Numbered from the stretch's first letter, positions 15,851-26,377 are shown. The stretch: 64,000 nt of DNA from DASSUW01 sp963844405 (GCA_963844405.1 CAWJNZ010000003.1:1-64000); one strand, 5' to 3'. Notes: generated by a model not told the origin, from the letters alone. Program-made: numbers and translations.

Positions 15851-15856
15851 TATTCT
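15851..15856 (+). promoter_or_regulatory. Putative -10 element for fusA transcript
   Basis: TATTCT, resembling the TAnnnT hexamers seen before other genes here, 12 bp beyond the start of the divergent membrane-protein gene and about 208 bp before fusA. No convincing -35. It would give a structured leader of roughly 200 nt. Confidence 0.35.
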
Positions 15857-15918
15857 CGTATGCCGCTGCGGCGCGCTGGTTCGCTGCCGTGGCACGCCTC
15901 AGCGGGCAAAGGAACCTT

Positions 15919-16002
15919 CACATGGAGAGCCGAGAGACATAGCCCACATCTCCGGGCCGACCTCCGTGTGAACCACCTGGGCCCGATAGGGCCCGTTTTT
16001 TT
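15919..16002 (+). terminator. Structured leader with intrinsic terminator upstream of fusA
   Basis: GGGCCC (15979-15984), GATA loop, GGGCCC (15989-15994), G, then seven Ts (15996-16002): the most canonical Rho-independent terminator in the window. Just upstream, CACATGGAG (15919-15927) pairs with CTCCGTGTG (15962-15970) as a 9-bp stem with one wobble. It lies 62 bp before the fusA ATG with no sense-strand gene directly upstream, so it could attenuate fusA or end read-through from the rpsL-rpsG-qor transcript. Confidence 0.6.
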
Positions 16003-16064
16003 GCCCGCATAGCGGGAACACCGCGAAGAAGCCGCAAGACGCAGACGATCGAAAGACCTTTTCC

Positions 16065-18167
<2,103 letters not shown>

Positions 18168-18234
18168 ACGCGGTAACCTGCACGGGTTCGCCTACACACG
18201 GATTTCCAGCGAGACTTAGAGAGGACTTAGCAAA

Positions 18235-19422
<1,188 letters not shown>

Positions 19423-19426
19423 CTCA

Positions 19427-19449
19427 AACGGGGGGCTCCGCCCCCCGTT
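19427..19449 (+). terminator. Hairpin after tuf
   Basis: Perfect 10-bp inverted repeat AACGGGGGGC / GCCCCCCGTT with a TCC loop, five bases after the tuf stop. No U-tract, but the very stable stem and position suggest termination of the fusA-tuf transcript. Confidence 0.6.
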
Positions 19450-19609
19450 GGCCCCCCGGAACGACCTAGGTTCCGGATGGGGAAGGAAGTCGACAGATAC
19501 GACCTATGGGGGCGGGCCCCACGCCCGGGGCTCGCCCTCAGTGCGCGCCGAGACCGACTCACCGCGCGCAGAAACCCATCAGAACCTCACCACCTGAACC
19601 GGACAGAAA
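19450..19609 (+). other. Leader region of S10 cluster
   Basis: 160 bp between the tuf hairpin and rpsJ without a gene. It holds GGAAC-N7-GTTCC near 19458, GGGCG/CGCCC and GCCCC/GGGGC pairings near 19511-19531, and a perfect TGCGCGC (19542-19548) / GCGCGCA (19564-19570) stem with a 15-nt loop. Such a leader is where autogenous control of ribosomal-protein synthesis would act, but no known motif was matched. Confidence 0.3.
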
Positions 19610-19939
19610 TTGGCAGCCGTAGCCCAAAACAAGATCCGCATCCGCCTCAAGGCCTACGACTCGTCGGCCATCGAGACGGCGGCCAAGGAGATCGTGGAGA
19701 CCGCCACGCGGACGGGCGCGACCGTGTCCGGACCGGTGCCGCTCCCGACCGAGAAGAACGTCTACGCGGTGATCAAGTCGCCGTTCAAGGACAAGGACGC
19801 GCAGGAGCACTTCGAGATCCGCACGCACAAGCGGTTGATCGACATCCACCAGCCCACCCCGAAGACCGTCGACTCGCTGCAGCGGCTGGACCACCTGCCC
19901 GCCGGCGTCGACATCGAGATCAGGTTGGCGTTCGGCTGA
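19610..19939 (+). CDS. rpsJ: 30S ribosomal protein S10 (uS10)
   Basis: 109 residues; first gene of the S10 cluster and also a transcription antitermination factor (NusE). Conserved RIRLKAYDSSAIETAAKEIV start and HFEIRTHKRLIDIHQPT segment. The start is a TTG, giving AAVAQNKIRIRLK; no in-frame ATG lies closer to the conserved N-terminus. The stop overlaps the rplC ATG (TGATG). Confidence 0.95.
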   Translation: MAAVAQNKIRIRLKAYDSSAIETAAKEIVETATRTGATVSGPVPLPTEKNVYAVIKSPFKDKDAQEHFEIRTHKRLIDIHQPTPKTVDSLQRLDHLPAGVDIEIRLAFG

Positions 19940-20556
19940 TGCCCGCGATCCTCGCCAAGAAGCTGGGGATGACCCAGCGCTTCACCGAGGAGGGCCGCGT
20001 CGAGCGCGTGACCGTGCTCGAGGCGGGGCCCTGTCCGGTGATCGCGATCCGGACGAACGACGCCGACGGCTACGAGGCCGTCCAGCTCGGCTTCGGCGCC
20101 GTGCGCGAGAAGGCGCTCACGAAGGGCGAGCTCGGGCACCTCAAGAAGGCCGGCGCGCCGCCGCTGCGCACGCTCGTGGAGTTCCGCGACGAGGTCGGCG
20201 AGCTCACGATGGGCGACACCGTGACCGTCGAGAACTTCGAGGTCGGCCAGCGCGTCAAGGTGGCCGGCGTCGGCAAGGGCAAGGGCTTCGCGGGCACGAT
20301 CAAGCGCCACAACTTCCACGCCGGTCCGAAGTCGCACGGCTCGCACAACGTGCGCGCGCCGGGCTCGATCGGCGCCTCGGCGACGCCCTCGCGCGTGTTC
20401 AAGGGCATCCGCGGCCCGGGCCGCATGGGCGGCAAGCGCGTCACCCAGAAGGGCCTGACCATCGTCGAGCTGATCCCCGACCGGCACCTGATGCTGGTCC
20501 GCGGCTCCGTGCCGGGGCCCAAGGGCGGGACCGTGGAGGTGCGCACGGATGCCTGA
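19939..20556 (+). CDS. rplC: 50S ribosomal protein L3 (uL3)
   Basis: 205 residues, starting PAILAKKLGMTQRF. The central loop that reaches the peptidyl transferase centre (HGSHNVRAPGSIGASATPSRVFKG) and the GRMGGKRVTQKGL block are intact. The ATG overlaps the rpsJ stop, and the end overlaps rplD by 8 bp. Confidence 0.97.
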   Translation: MPAILAKKLGMTQRFTEEGRVERVTVLEAGPCPVIAIRTNDADGYEAVQLGFGAVREKALTKGELGHLKKAGAPPLRTLVEFRDEVGELTMGDTVTVENFEVGQRVKVAGVGKGKGFAGTIKRHNFHAGPKSHGSHNVRAPGSIGASATPSRVFKGIRGPGRMGGKRVTQKGLTIVELIPDRHLMLVRGSVPGPKGGTVEVRTDA

Positions 20557-21181
20557 CGCTCCCTTCCTCGGCTCGACCAAGAAGCTGACGCTCGACGACG
20601 CGGTGTTCGGCGCCGAGTTCAACGGCCCGCTCGTCCACGAGGTCGTGCTCGCTGAGCTGGCCGCGCGCCGGCGGGGCACGCACGCCACGAAGAGCCGCGC
20701 CATGGTGCGCGGCGGCGGCGCGAAGCCGTGGCGGCAGAAGGGCACCGGCCGCGCCCGCCAGGGCTCGATCCGGGCGCCGCACTTCGCCGGCGGCGGCGTC
20801 GTGTTCGGCCCGACCCCGCGCAAGTACACGGTCAAGGTCAACCGCAAGGCGCGGCGCGCCGCGCTGCGCTGCGCGCTCTCGATCCACGCCGACCGCGGCT
20901 CGATCTTCGGGCTCGACGCCACGGGCTTCGACGCTCCGTCGACGAAGCAGGCGGCCGACCTGATCGCCGAACGCCGCGGCGGCTCGGTGCTCGTCGTGGT
21001 GTCCGGCGCCGAGGAGTCGGCGGCCTTCAAGTCGTTCCGCAACATCGCGGGCGTCAACGTGCTCGCGGCCGAGGACGCCGGGGTTGCCGACATCGTCGGT
21101 GCCGCCACCGTCGTCTTCAGCCAGGACGCGCTGGACTCCGTGGTCGCGAGGGCGATTAAGACCAAGGAGGCGGTGGCCTGA
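20549..21181 (+). CDS. rplD: 50S ribosomal protein L4 (uL4)
   Basis: 210 residues. The exit-tunnel loop is visible (RGTHATKSRAMVRGGGAKPW and RQKGTGRARQGSIRAP). In proteobacteria L4 also represses the S10 operon; no such control can be inferred here beyond the presence of a structured leader before rpsJ. It overlaps rplC by 8 bp and the rplW ATG by one base. Confidence 0.97.
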   Translation: MPDAPFLGSTKKLTLDDAVFGAEFNGPLVHEVVLAELAARRRGTHATKSRAMVRGGGAKPWRQKGTGRARQGSIRAPHFAGGGVVFGPTPRKYTVKVNRKARRAALRCALSIHADRGSIFGLDATGFDAPSTKQAADLIAERRGGSVLVVVSGAEESAAFKSFRNIAGVNVLAAEDAGVADIVGAATVVFSQDALDSVVARAIKTKEAVA

Positions 21182-21477
21182 TGGACGCCAGCCAGGTGAT
21201 CATCCGACCCGTCGTCTCCGAGAAGTCCTACGCGCTGGCGACGGTCGGCAAGTACACGTTCCGCGTCCACCCGGACGCGCACAAGACGCAGATCAAGCAG
21301 GCGATCGAGCAGCTGTTCGGCGTCGGCGTGCTCGACGTGCGGACCGCCGCGGTGCCGTCGAAGCCCAAGCGGCGCGGCTACACCTCCGGCCGCACGCGTG
21401 CGTGGAAGAAGGCCGTCGTGCAGGTCCGCGAGGGCGAGACGATCCCGATCTTCCAGGGCCTGGAGGCTGAGCTGTAA
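21181..21477 (+). CDS. rplW: 50S ribosomal protein L23 (uL23)
   Basis: 98 residues, normal length. It sits at the tunnel exit and contacts trigger factor and SRP. Begins DASQVIIRPVVSEKSYALAT; the RAWKKAVVQVREGETIPIF end is typical. Start and stop overlap the neighbouring genes (TGATG and TAATG), so translation is tightly coupled. Confidence 0.96.
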   Translation: MDASQVIIRPVVSEKSYALATVGKYTFRVHPDAHKTQIKQAIEQLFGVGVLDVRTAAVPSKPKRRGYTSGRTRAWKKAVVQVREGETIPIFQGLEAEL

Positions 21478-22325
21478 TGCCGATCCGCAAGCCCAAGCCG
21501 ACGTCCCCGGGCCGGCGTTTCGTCACGTATCCCGACTTCTCGGAGATCACGAAGACCGAGCCGGAGAAGAGCCTCGTCGAGGGTCTCAAGAAGTCGGGCG
21601 GCCGCAACTCCCATGGCCGCAAGACGTCGCGCCACCGCGGCGGCGGCGCCAAGCGCCTGTACCGGAAGGTCGACTTCAAGCGCTTGCGCAAGGACGGCGT
21701 GCCCGCCCGCGTCGCCGCCATCGAGTACGACCCCAACCGGTCGGCCTACATCGCGCTGCTGCACTACGTCGACGGCGAGAAGAGCTACATCCTCGCGCCC
21801 AACCGGCTGCGCGTGGGCATGACGGTCATGTCCGGCCCCGGGTCGGACATCACGGTCGGCAACGCGATGCCGCTGTCGCTGATGCCGGTCGGCACCGTGG
21901 TCCACAACGTGGAGCTCCAGCCCGGTCGCGGCGGCCAGCTCGGCCGCTCGGCGGGCGTCGGCATCCAGCTGATGGCGAAGGAGGGCGGCATGGCCACCCT
22001 CCGCCTGCCGTCCGGTGAGATGCGCATGGTGCAGGTCACGTGCCGCGCGACGGTCGGCGTGGTCGGCAACGCCGACCACCAGAACGTCACCGTCGGCAAG
22101 GCCGGTCGCAAGCGCCACATGGGCGTGCGCCCGCAGACGCGCGGCACAGCCATGAACCCGGTCGACCATCCGCACGGCGGCGGCGAGGGCGCCACGCCGC
22201 TGGGCAACCATCCGCAGACGCCCTGGGGCGTGCCGACCATCGGCTATCGCACGCGCAAGAAGGGCAAGCAGTCCGATCGTTACATCGTCCGCGGCCGTCG
22301 TCGCGGCAAGAAGGGTGGCCGCTGA
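21477..22325 (+). CDS. rplB: 50S ribosomal protein L2 (uL2)
   Basis: 282 residues, needed for subunit association and peptidyl transfer. The PVDHPHGGGEGATP motif near the C-terminus with its essential His and the GRKTSRHRGGGAKRLYR N-terminal segment are present. Overlaps both neighbours by one base. Confidence 0.97.
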   Translation: MPIRKPKPTSPGRRFVTYPDFSEITKTEPEKSLVEGLKKSGGRNSHGRKTSRHRGGGAKRLYRKVDFKRLRKDGVPARVAAIEYDPNRSAYIALLHYVDGEKSYILAPNRLRVGMTVMSGPGSDITVGNAMPLSLMPVGTVVHNVELQPGRGGQLGRSAGVGIQLMAKEGGMATLRLPSGEMRMVQVTCRATVGVVGNADHQNVTVGKAGRKRHMGVRPQTRGTAMNPVDHPHGGGEGATPLGNHPQTPWGVPTIGYRTRKKGKQSDRYIVRGRRRGKKGGR

Positions 22326-22597
22326 TGAGCCGTTCCTCCAAGAAGGGGCCGTGGGTCGAGGAGCGCCTGATGCAGCGCGTCGAGTCCATGAACGCCTCGA
22401 ACTCGAAGCAGATGATCCGCACCTGGTCGCGGACGTCGACGATCTTCCCCGAGATGGTGGGCCACACCATCGCCGTCCACGACGGCCGCAAGCACGTGCC
22501 CGTGTTCGTGTCGGAGTCGATGGTCGGCCACAAGCTCGGCGAGTTCGCGCCGACCCGCACCTACCGCGGGCATGACTCCAAGGGCAAGGTGCGATGA
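22325..22597 (+). CDS. rpsS: 30S ribosomal protein S19 (uS19)
   Basis: 90 residues starting SRSSKKGPWVEERLM and ending in the conserved GEFAPTRTYRGHDSKGK. The ATG overlaps the rplB TGA; the stop forms ATGA with the rplV start. Confidence 0.97.
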   Translation: MSRSSKKGPWVEERLMQRVESMNASNSKQMIRTWSRTSTIFPEMVGHTIAVHDGRKHVPVFVSESMVGHKLGEFAPTRTYRGHDSKGKVR

Positions 22598-23319
22598 GCC
22601 CCACCACCCCTGGCGATCCGCAGAAGGGCAAGGTCGACGAGGCCAAGGTCGAGGAGGAGGCCAAGGAGACGAAGGCCGTCTCCGAGGATCCCGGCGCCCA
22701 GCCGGAGCCCACGGCCAAGCCCAAGAAGGCCAAGGCGAAGTCGAAGGCCAAGGCGAAGCCCGCCGCCGCCGACGAGACCGGCGTCGACAAGGCCGCTGCC
22801 GCCGAGACCGAGGCCAAGCCCAAGAAGGCAAAGGTCAAGCCGTCCGAGCGCAACCCGGAGGGCACCAAGCCCGAGGGAACGAGGGCCAAGCGGGCCGCCG
22901 CAGCCGCGGAGGGCGACGTCAAGGAGGCCGCCGCCAAGCAGCCGGCCAAGCGCGATCGCCGGCGCCGCCCCGAGCCGGGCGTGCTCGTGCGCGCGCAGGC
23001 CAAGTACGTGCGCACCTCCGCCCGCAAGGCGCGGCTGGTCTGCGACCACATCCGCGGCAAGGACGTCGCCGAGGCCCGCGCCATCCTCGCCTACACGCCG
23101 CGCGCCGCGGCCAAGGCGTGGATCAAGCTGCTGGAGTCGGCGGTCGCCAACGCCGAGCACAACCACGAACTGGTCGGTGAGGACCTGCGGATCGCCGCCG
23201 TCCACGCCGACGAGGGGCCGACGCTGAAGCGCTACCGGCCGCGCGCCATGGGCCGCGCCACGCGCATCCGCAAGCGCACCTCGCACCTGACCATCACCCT
23301 CACCCCGAAGGAGTCCTGA
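22594..23319 (+). CDS. rplV: 50S ribosomal protein L22 (uL22) with long N-terminal extension
   Basis: 241 residues, about twice the usual length. Residues from about 129 (PGVLVRAQAKYVRTSARKAR) to the end form a normal uL22 core, including the ARAILAYTPRAAAKAW helix and the GRATRIRKRTSHLTI tail. The first 128 residues are low-complexity Lys/Ala/Glu/Pro, with repeats of KPKKAKAK type, probably disordered. The ATG overlaps the rpsS stop (ATGA), and no in-frame start with better coupling lies nearer the core, so the extension is probably translated. rpsC follows after 5 bp. Confidence 0.93.
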   Translation: MSPTTPGDPQKGKVDEAKVEEEAKETKAVSEDPGAQPEPTAKPKKAKAKSKAKAKPAAADETGVDKAAAAETEAKPKKAKVKPSERNPEGTKPEGTRAKRAAAAAEGDVKEAAAKQPAKRDRRRRPEPGVLVRAQAKYVRTSARKARLVCDHIRGKDVAEARAILAYTPRAAAKAWIKLLESAVANAEHNHELVGEDLRIAAVHADEGPTLKRYRPRAMGRATRIRKRTSHLTITLTPKES

Positions 23320-23324
23320 ACCGC

Positions 23325-24206
23325 ATGGGTCAGAAGGTCCATCCCGAGGCCATGCGCGTGGGCTACATCCACGACTGGAAGTCGAACTGGTTCTCCGAGA
23401 AGAACTTCTCCGACTTCCTGATCGAGGACGTCCGGATCCGGGACCACATCACGAACAAGCTCGCGCACGCCGGCCTGTCGGACATCACGATCCGCAAGGA
23501 CGCCGCTGAGGTGGAGGTCAACATCCACACCGCGCGGCCGGGCATCGTGATCGGCAAGTCCGGCTCCGAGGTCGACGCCCTGCGGCGCGACCTGCACAAG
23601 CTCACGGGCAAGGCCATCAAGGTCAACATCCTCGAGATCAAGCGCCCGGAGCTCGACGCGAAGCTCGTCGCGCAGTCGATCGCCGAGCAGCTGCAGAACC
23701 GCGTGGCGTTCCGCCGCGCGATGAAGCGCGCCCTGACGAGCGCCATGCGCTCGGGCGCCAAGGGCTGCAAGATCCAGGTCGGCGGCCGCCTCGGCGGCGC
23801 CGAGATGGCGCGCTCCGAGTCCTACTCGGACGGCCGCGTCCCTCTGCACACGCTGCGCGCGGACATCGACTACGGCTTCTACGAGGCCCGCACGACGTTC
23901 GGCCGCATCGGCGTCAAGTGCTGGATCAACAAGGGCGAGATCATGCCCGCCGGCTACACCGGCCAGGATCTCACCTCGCTCGACGAGCCCCCGGGGCGCG
24001 GCGACGAGGGCGGCGACGATCGCCGGCGCGGGCGCGGCGGCCGTGACGGCCGCGGGCGCGGCGACGGTCGCGGCGGTGGCCGTGGCGGTCGCGGTGGCGG
24101 CGGTGGCGGTGGGGCGGCGGCGGTGGTGGCGGCGGCGGCCGCGGCGGAGGCCGTGGCGGCGGAGGCCGGGGCGGCGGAGGCCGCGGCGGCCCGCGTCCCG
24201 ACCTGA
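23325..24206 (+). CDS. rpsC: 30S ribosomal protein S3 (uS3), tail probably frameshifted
   Basis: 293 residues as read. Residues 1 to about 220 are normal uS3 (GQKVHPEAMRVGYIHDWKSN; KH domain with RPGIVIGKSGSEVDAL; C-terminal INKGEIMPAGYTG). The tail starts as an Arg-Gly-rich segment (RRRGRGGRDGRGRGDGRGG) and then turns into an Ala/Val/Glu run. Changing frame by one base in the GGGG at 24111-24114 restores a Gly-rich RGG-type tail, which ends RPDLSGGISR at a TGA at 24224-24226 overlapping the next small ORF. Either a one-base deletion, a sequencing error or frameshifting explains this. Confidence 0.92.
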   Translation: MGQKVHPEAMRVGYIHDWKSNWFSEKNFSDFLIEDVRIRDHITNKLAHAGLSDITIRKDAAEVEVNIHTARPGIVIGKSGSEVDALRRDLHKLTGKAIKVNILEIKRPELDAKLVAQSIAEQLQNRVAFRRAMKRALTSAMRSGAKGCKIQVGGRLGGAEMARSESYSDGRVPLHTLRADIDYGFYEARTTFGRIGVKCWINKGEIMPAGYTGQDLTSLDEPPGRGDEGGDDRRRGRGGRDGRGRGDGRGGGRGGRGGGGGGGAAAVVAAAAAAEAVAAEAGAAEAAAARVPT

Positions 24207-24222
24207 GCGGAGGGATCAGCCG

Positions 24223-24264
24223 ATGAGCCGCCCGACCGATCGAATCGGCGGAGGCGCGCGCTGA
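24223..24264 (+). CDS. Tiny bridging ORF between rpsC and rplP (13 aa)
   Basis: ATG at 24223 encodes MSRPTDRIGGGAR and stops at 24262-24264, where the last base is the A of the rplP ATG (TGATG). The ATG overlaps a TGA that closes the frame-corrected rpsC tail (ATGA). It has no homology value by eye; its likely role is carrying ribosomes from rpsC to rplP. It could be chance. Confidence 0.35.
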   Translation: MSRPTDRIGGGAR

Positions 24265-24680
24265 TGCTGTCGCCGAAGCGAGTCAAGTTCCGCAAGCAGC
24301 ACCGCGGCCGGCGCGCCGGGTTCTCGCGCGGTCAGCAGACCGTCGAGTTCGGCGAGTACGGGCTGAAGGCGCTCGAGAACGGCTGGCTCACCAACCGCCA
24401 GATCGAGGCCGCTCGTATCGCCATGACGCGCAAGATCAAGCGTGGCGGCAAGGTGTGGATCAACGTGTTCCCGGACAAGCCCTTTACGAAGAAGCCGGCC
24501 GAGACCCGCATGGGCTCCGGCAAGGGCAACCCGGAGGGCTGGGTCGCCGTCGTCAAGCCCGGCCGCGTGATGTTCGAGCTGTCCGGCGTGCCGGAGCCGC
24601 TCGCCCGCGAGGCGATGCGCCTGGCCGGCCACAAGCTGCCCGTGAAGACCAAGTTCGTGATGCGCGAGGACGGCCACTGA
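24264..24680 (+). CDS. rplP: 50S ribosomal protein L16 (uL16)
   Basis: 138 residues, standard. Begins LSPKRVKFRKQHRGR; contains the conserved TRKIKRGGKVWINVFPDKP and the GSGKGNPEGWVAVVKPGR loop near the P and A sites. Overlaps the rpmC ATG by one base (TGATG). Confidence 0.97.
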   Translation: MLSPKRVKFRKQHRGRRAGFSRGQQTVEFGEYGLKALENGWLTNRQIEAARIAMTRKIKRGGKVWINVFPDKPFTKKPAETRMGSGKGNPEGWVAVVKPGRVMFELSGVPEPLAREAMRLAGHKLPVKTKFVMREDGH

Positions 24681-24919
24681 TGCGTGCCGCCGACCTCCGT
24701 GACATGCCCGACGGCGCCCTGCGCGACCACATCGCGACGACCCGTCGCGACGTGTTCGGCCTGCGCATGCAGCACGCCACCGGCGAGCTGGACAACACGG
24801 CGCGGCTGCGCGGTGCCAAGCGCGAGCTCGCGCGGGCGCTGACCGTCGCCCGCCAGCGCGGCGTCGACCCGAACGTGAAGACCCGAGCGCCTGAGCGCAG
24901 TGAGGCCGATGATGGCTGA
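24680..24919 (+). CDS. rpmC: 50S ribosomal protein L29 (uL29)
   Basis: 79 residues, a little longer than usual because of a polar C-terminal tail (KTRAPERSEADDG). Core: RAADLRDMPDGALRDH and the RLRGAKRELARALTVARQR helix. Its 3' end overlaps the candidate rpsQ start at 24912 by 8 bp. Confidence 0.94.
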   Translation: MRAADLRDMPDGALRDHIATTRRDVFGLRMQHATGELDNTARLRGAKRELARALTVARQRGVDPNVKTRAPERSEADDG

Positions 24920-25644
24920 GAAGAACGAAGAGACCCCCCAGGTAGACCGGCCGGACGCCGGGCCCCGCCAGGGCGCGGGGCCGGACGCCCCGCCGAGCAA
25001 CCTGAATGAAGAAGTCGAGCAGGCCGCGGCCGGCGAGACGCCCCGTCGAGGCGCCCGAGGCTACGGCCGACGAGGCTCCGGCGGCCGCGGCCGACGAGGC
25101 TCCGGCGGCGGCGGCGGCCGACGAGCCGGCGGCCGATGTTCCCGCGAAGTCGAAGCCCGCGCCGAAGTCCGGGCCGAGCCGCCGCGAGAAGCTCGAGGCC
25201 AAGCGCGCCGACCGCCAGGCGGCTCGTGGCCGCCGCAAGCCGCGCACGCCCGAGGAGCGCGAGGCCGAGCGCCGCGAGCGCCGGGCCGCGCTGGCCAAGC
25301 AGCGCCGCGCGTACCGCGAGAAGCAGAAGACCAAGCGCGCCGAGGGGCGCGAGGCGGCCCCGCCGCGCGCGCCCGACCACGCGCCCGAGCACGGCCCGGG
25401 CCGGGCGAAGGTGCGCCAGGGCGTCGTCGTCTCCGACAAGGGCGAGAAGACGATCACCGTGGCGATCGACGTGGTGAAGCGCCACAAGCGCTACCACAAG
25501 ATCATGCGCTCGACGGTCAAGCTCTACGCGCACGACGAGCGCAACGACGCCCACGAGGGCGACACCGTCCGCGTTCAGGAGTGCCGGCCGATGTCGCGCA
25601 GCAAGCGCTGGCGGCTGCTCGAAGTGCTGGAGCGTGCCAAGTGA
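24912..25644 (+). CDS. rpsQ: 30S ribosomal protein S17 (uS17), long N-extension with apparent frameshift
   Basis: The last 78 codons (from 25408, KVRQGVVVSDKGEKTITVA, ending RWRLLEVLERAK) are a normal uS17. Upstream in the same frame is a long Ala/Glu/Pro then Arg/Lys/Glu region, whose first in-frame ATG is at 25006 inside low-complexity sequence. The frame coupled to rpmC starts at ATG 24912 (MAEKNEETPQVDRPDAG, later NEEVEQAAAGETP) and runs into the other frame if one C is removed from the CCCC at 25041-25044. The corrected protein would be about 243 residues with a 165-residue extension. Sequencing error, mutation or programmed slippage are all possible. The stop overlaps the rplN GTG (GTGA). 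Confidence 0.85.
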
Positions 25645-26009
25645 TCCAGAACGAGACCCGCCTCAAGGTGGCCGACAACACCGGCGCGCGCGAGATCCTC
25701 TGCATCCGCGTGATGGGCGGCTCGCGCCGCCGCTACGCGGGCGTGGGCGACATCATCACCGCCACGGTCAAGCAGGCCAACCCGCAGGGCTCGGTCAAGA
25801 AGGGCGAGGTCGTCAAGGCGGTCGTCGTGCGCACGAAGAAGGAGTTCGGGCGCGACGACGGCACCTACATCGCCTTCGACGAGAACGCGGCCGTGATCAT
25901 CGACGCCGCCAACAACCCGCGCGGCACGCGCATCTTCGGGCCGGTGGCCCGCGAGCTGCGCGACGGCGGGTTCATGAAGATCGTCTCGCTCGCCCCGGAG
26001 GTGCTCTGA
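25641..26009 (+). CDS. rplN: 50S ribosomal protein L14 (uL14)
   Basis: 122 residues, standard length: IQNETRLKVADNTGAREILC start, KGEVVKAVVVRTKKE, and GTRIFGPVARELR near the end. The GTG start overlaps the rpsQ TGA. The stop is TGATG with a small bridging ORF, not directly with rplX. Confidence 0.97.
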   Translation: MIQNETRLKVADNTGAREILCIRVMGGSRRRYAGVGDIITATVKQANPQGSVKKGEVVKAVVVRTKKEFGRDDGTYIAFDENAAVIIDAANNPRGTRIFGPVARELRDGGFMKIVSLAPEVL

Positions 26010-26062
26010 TGCGCATCCGCACGATGCGTACCGTCGGCCCCCGAAGGGGGGCTGTTCGATGA
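26009..26062 (+). CDS. Tiny bridging ORF between rplN and rplX (17 aa)
   Basis: ATG at 26009 overlaps the rplN stop (TGATG) and encodes MRIRTMRTVGPRRGAVR. Its TGA overlaps the rplX ATG (ATGA), so it exactly spans the 49-bp gap. Its first five residues MRIRT equal the first five of RplX with different codons, hinting at a partial 5' duplication. It contains a CCCCC-GAA-GGGGG hairpin (about 26040-26052). Confidence 0.45.
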   Translation: MRIRTMRTVGPRRGAVR

Positions 26063-26376
26063 GGATTCGAACGGACGATCAGGTGGTCGTTCTGGCCGGT
26101 AAGGACAAGGGCAAGACCGGCAAGGTCATCCGCACCGATCCGAAGAAGGACCGCGTGTTCGTGGAGGGCCTGAACATGGTCAAGCGCCACCAGCGGCCGA
26201 TCCCCGGCCGCCAGAACATGCCGGTCGGCGTGATCGAGAAGGAGGGTCCGATCCACGTCTCCAACGTGGCGATCGTCGACCCCAAGGACCACAAGCCGAC
26301 GCGGATCGGCATCACGCGCGACGACGAGGGTCGGCGCAAGCGGGTGTCGCGCCGCACGGGCTCGGAGCTGGACTGA
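26059..26376 (+). CDS. rplX: 50S ribosomal protein L24 (uL24)
   Basis: 105 residues; assembly-initiating protein with a KOW motif (VVLAGKDKGKTGKVIRTDPKK) near the N-terminus and the VEGLNMVKRHQRP segment. The ATG overlaps the upstream mini-ORF stop. rplE follows 1 bp after the stop. Confidence 0.96.
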   Translation: MRIRTDDQVVVLAGKDKGKTGKVIRTDPKKDRVFVEGLNMVKRHQRPIPGRQNMPVGVIEKEGPIHVSNVAIVDPKDHKPTRIGITRDDEGRRKRVSRRTGSELD

Positions 26377-26377
26377 C

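Noticed and set aside
15857..15978. Glycine or c-di-GMP riboswitch in the fusA leader
   Set aside because: Isolated matches (GGAGAG, GGGCAAA) occur, but the remaining core motifs are absent.
19491..19519. A promoter for rpsJ around TCGACA and TATGGG
   Set aside because: Spacing between the candidate boxes is wrong for a sigma-70-type promoter; no better pair was found.
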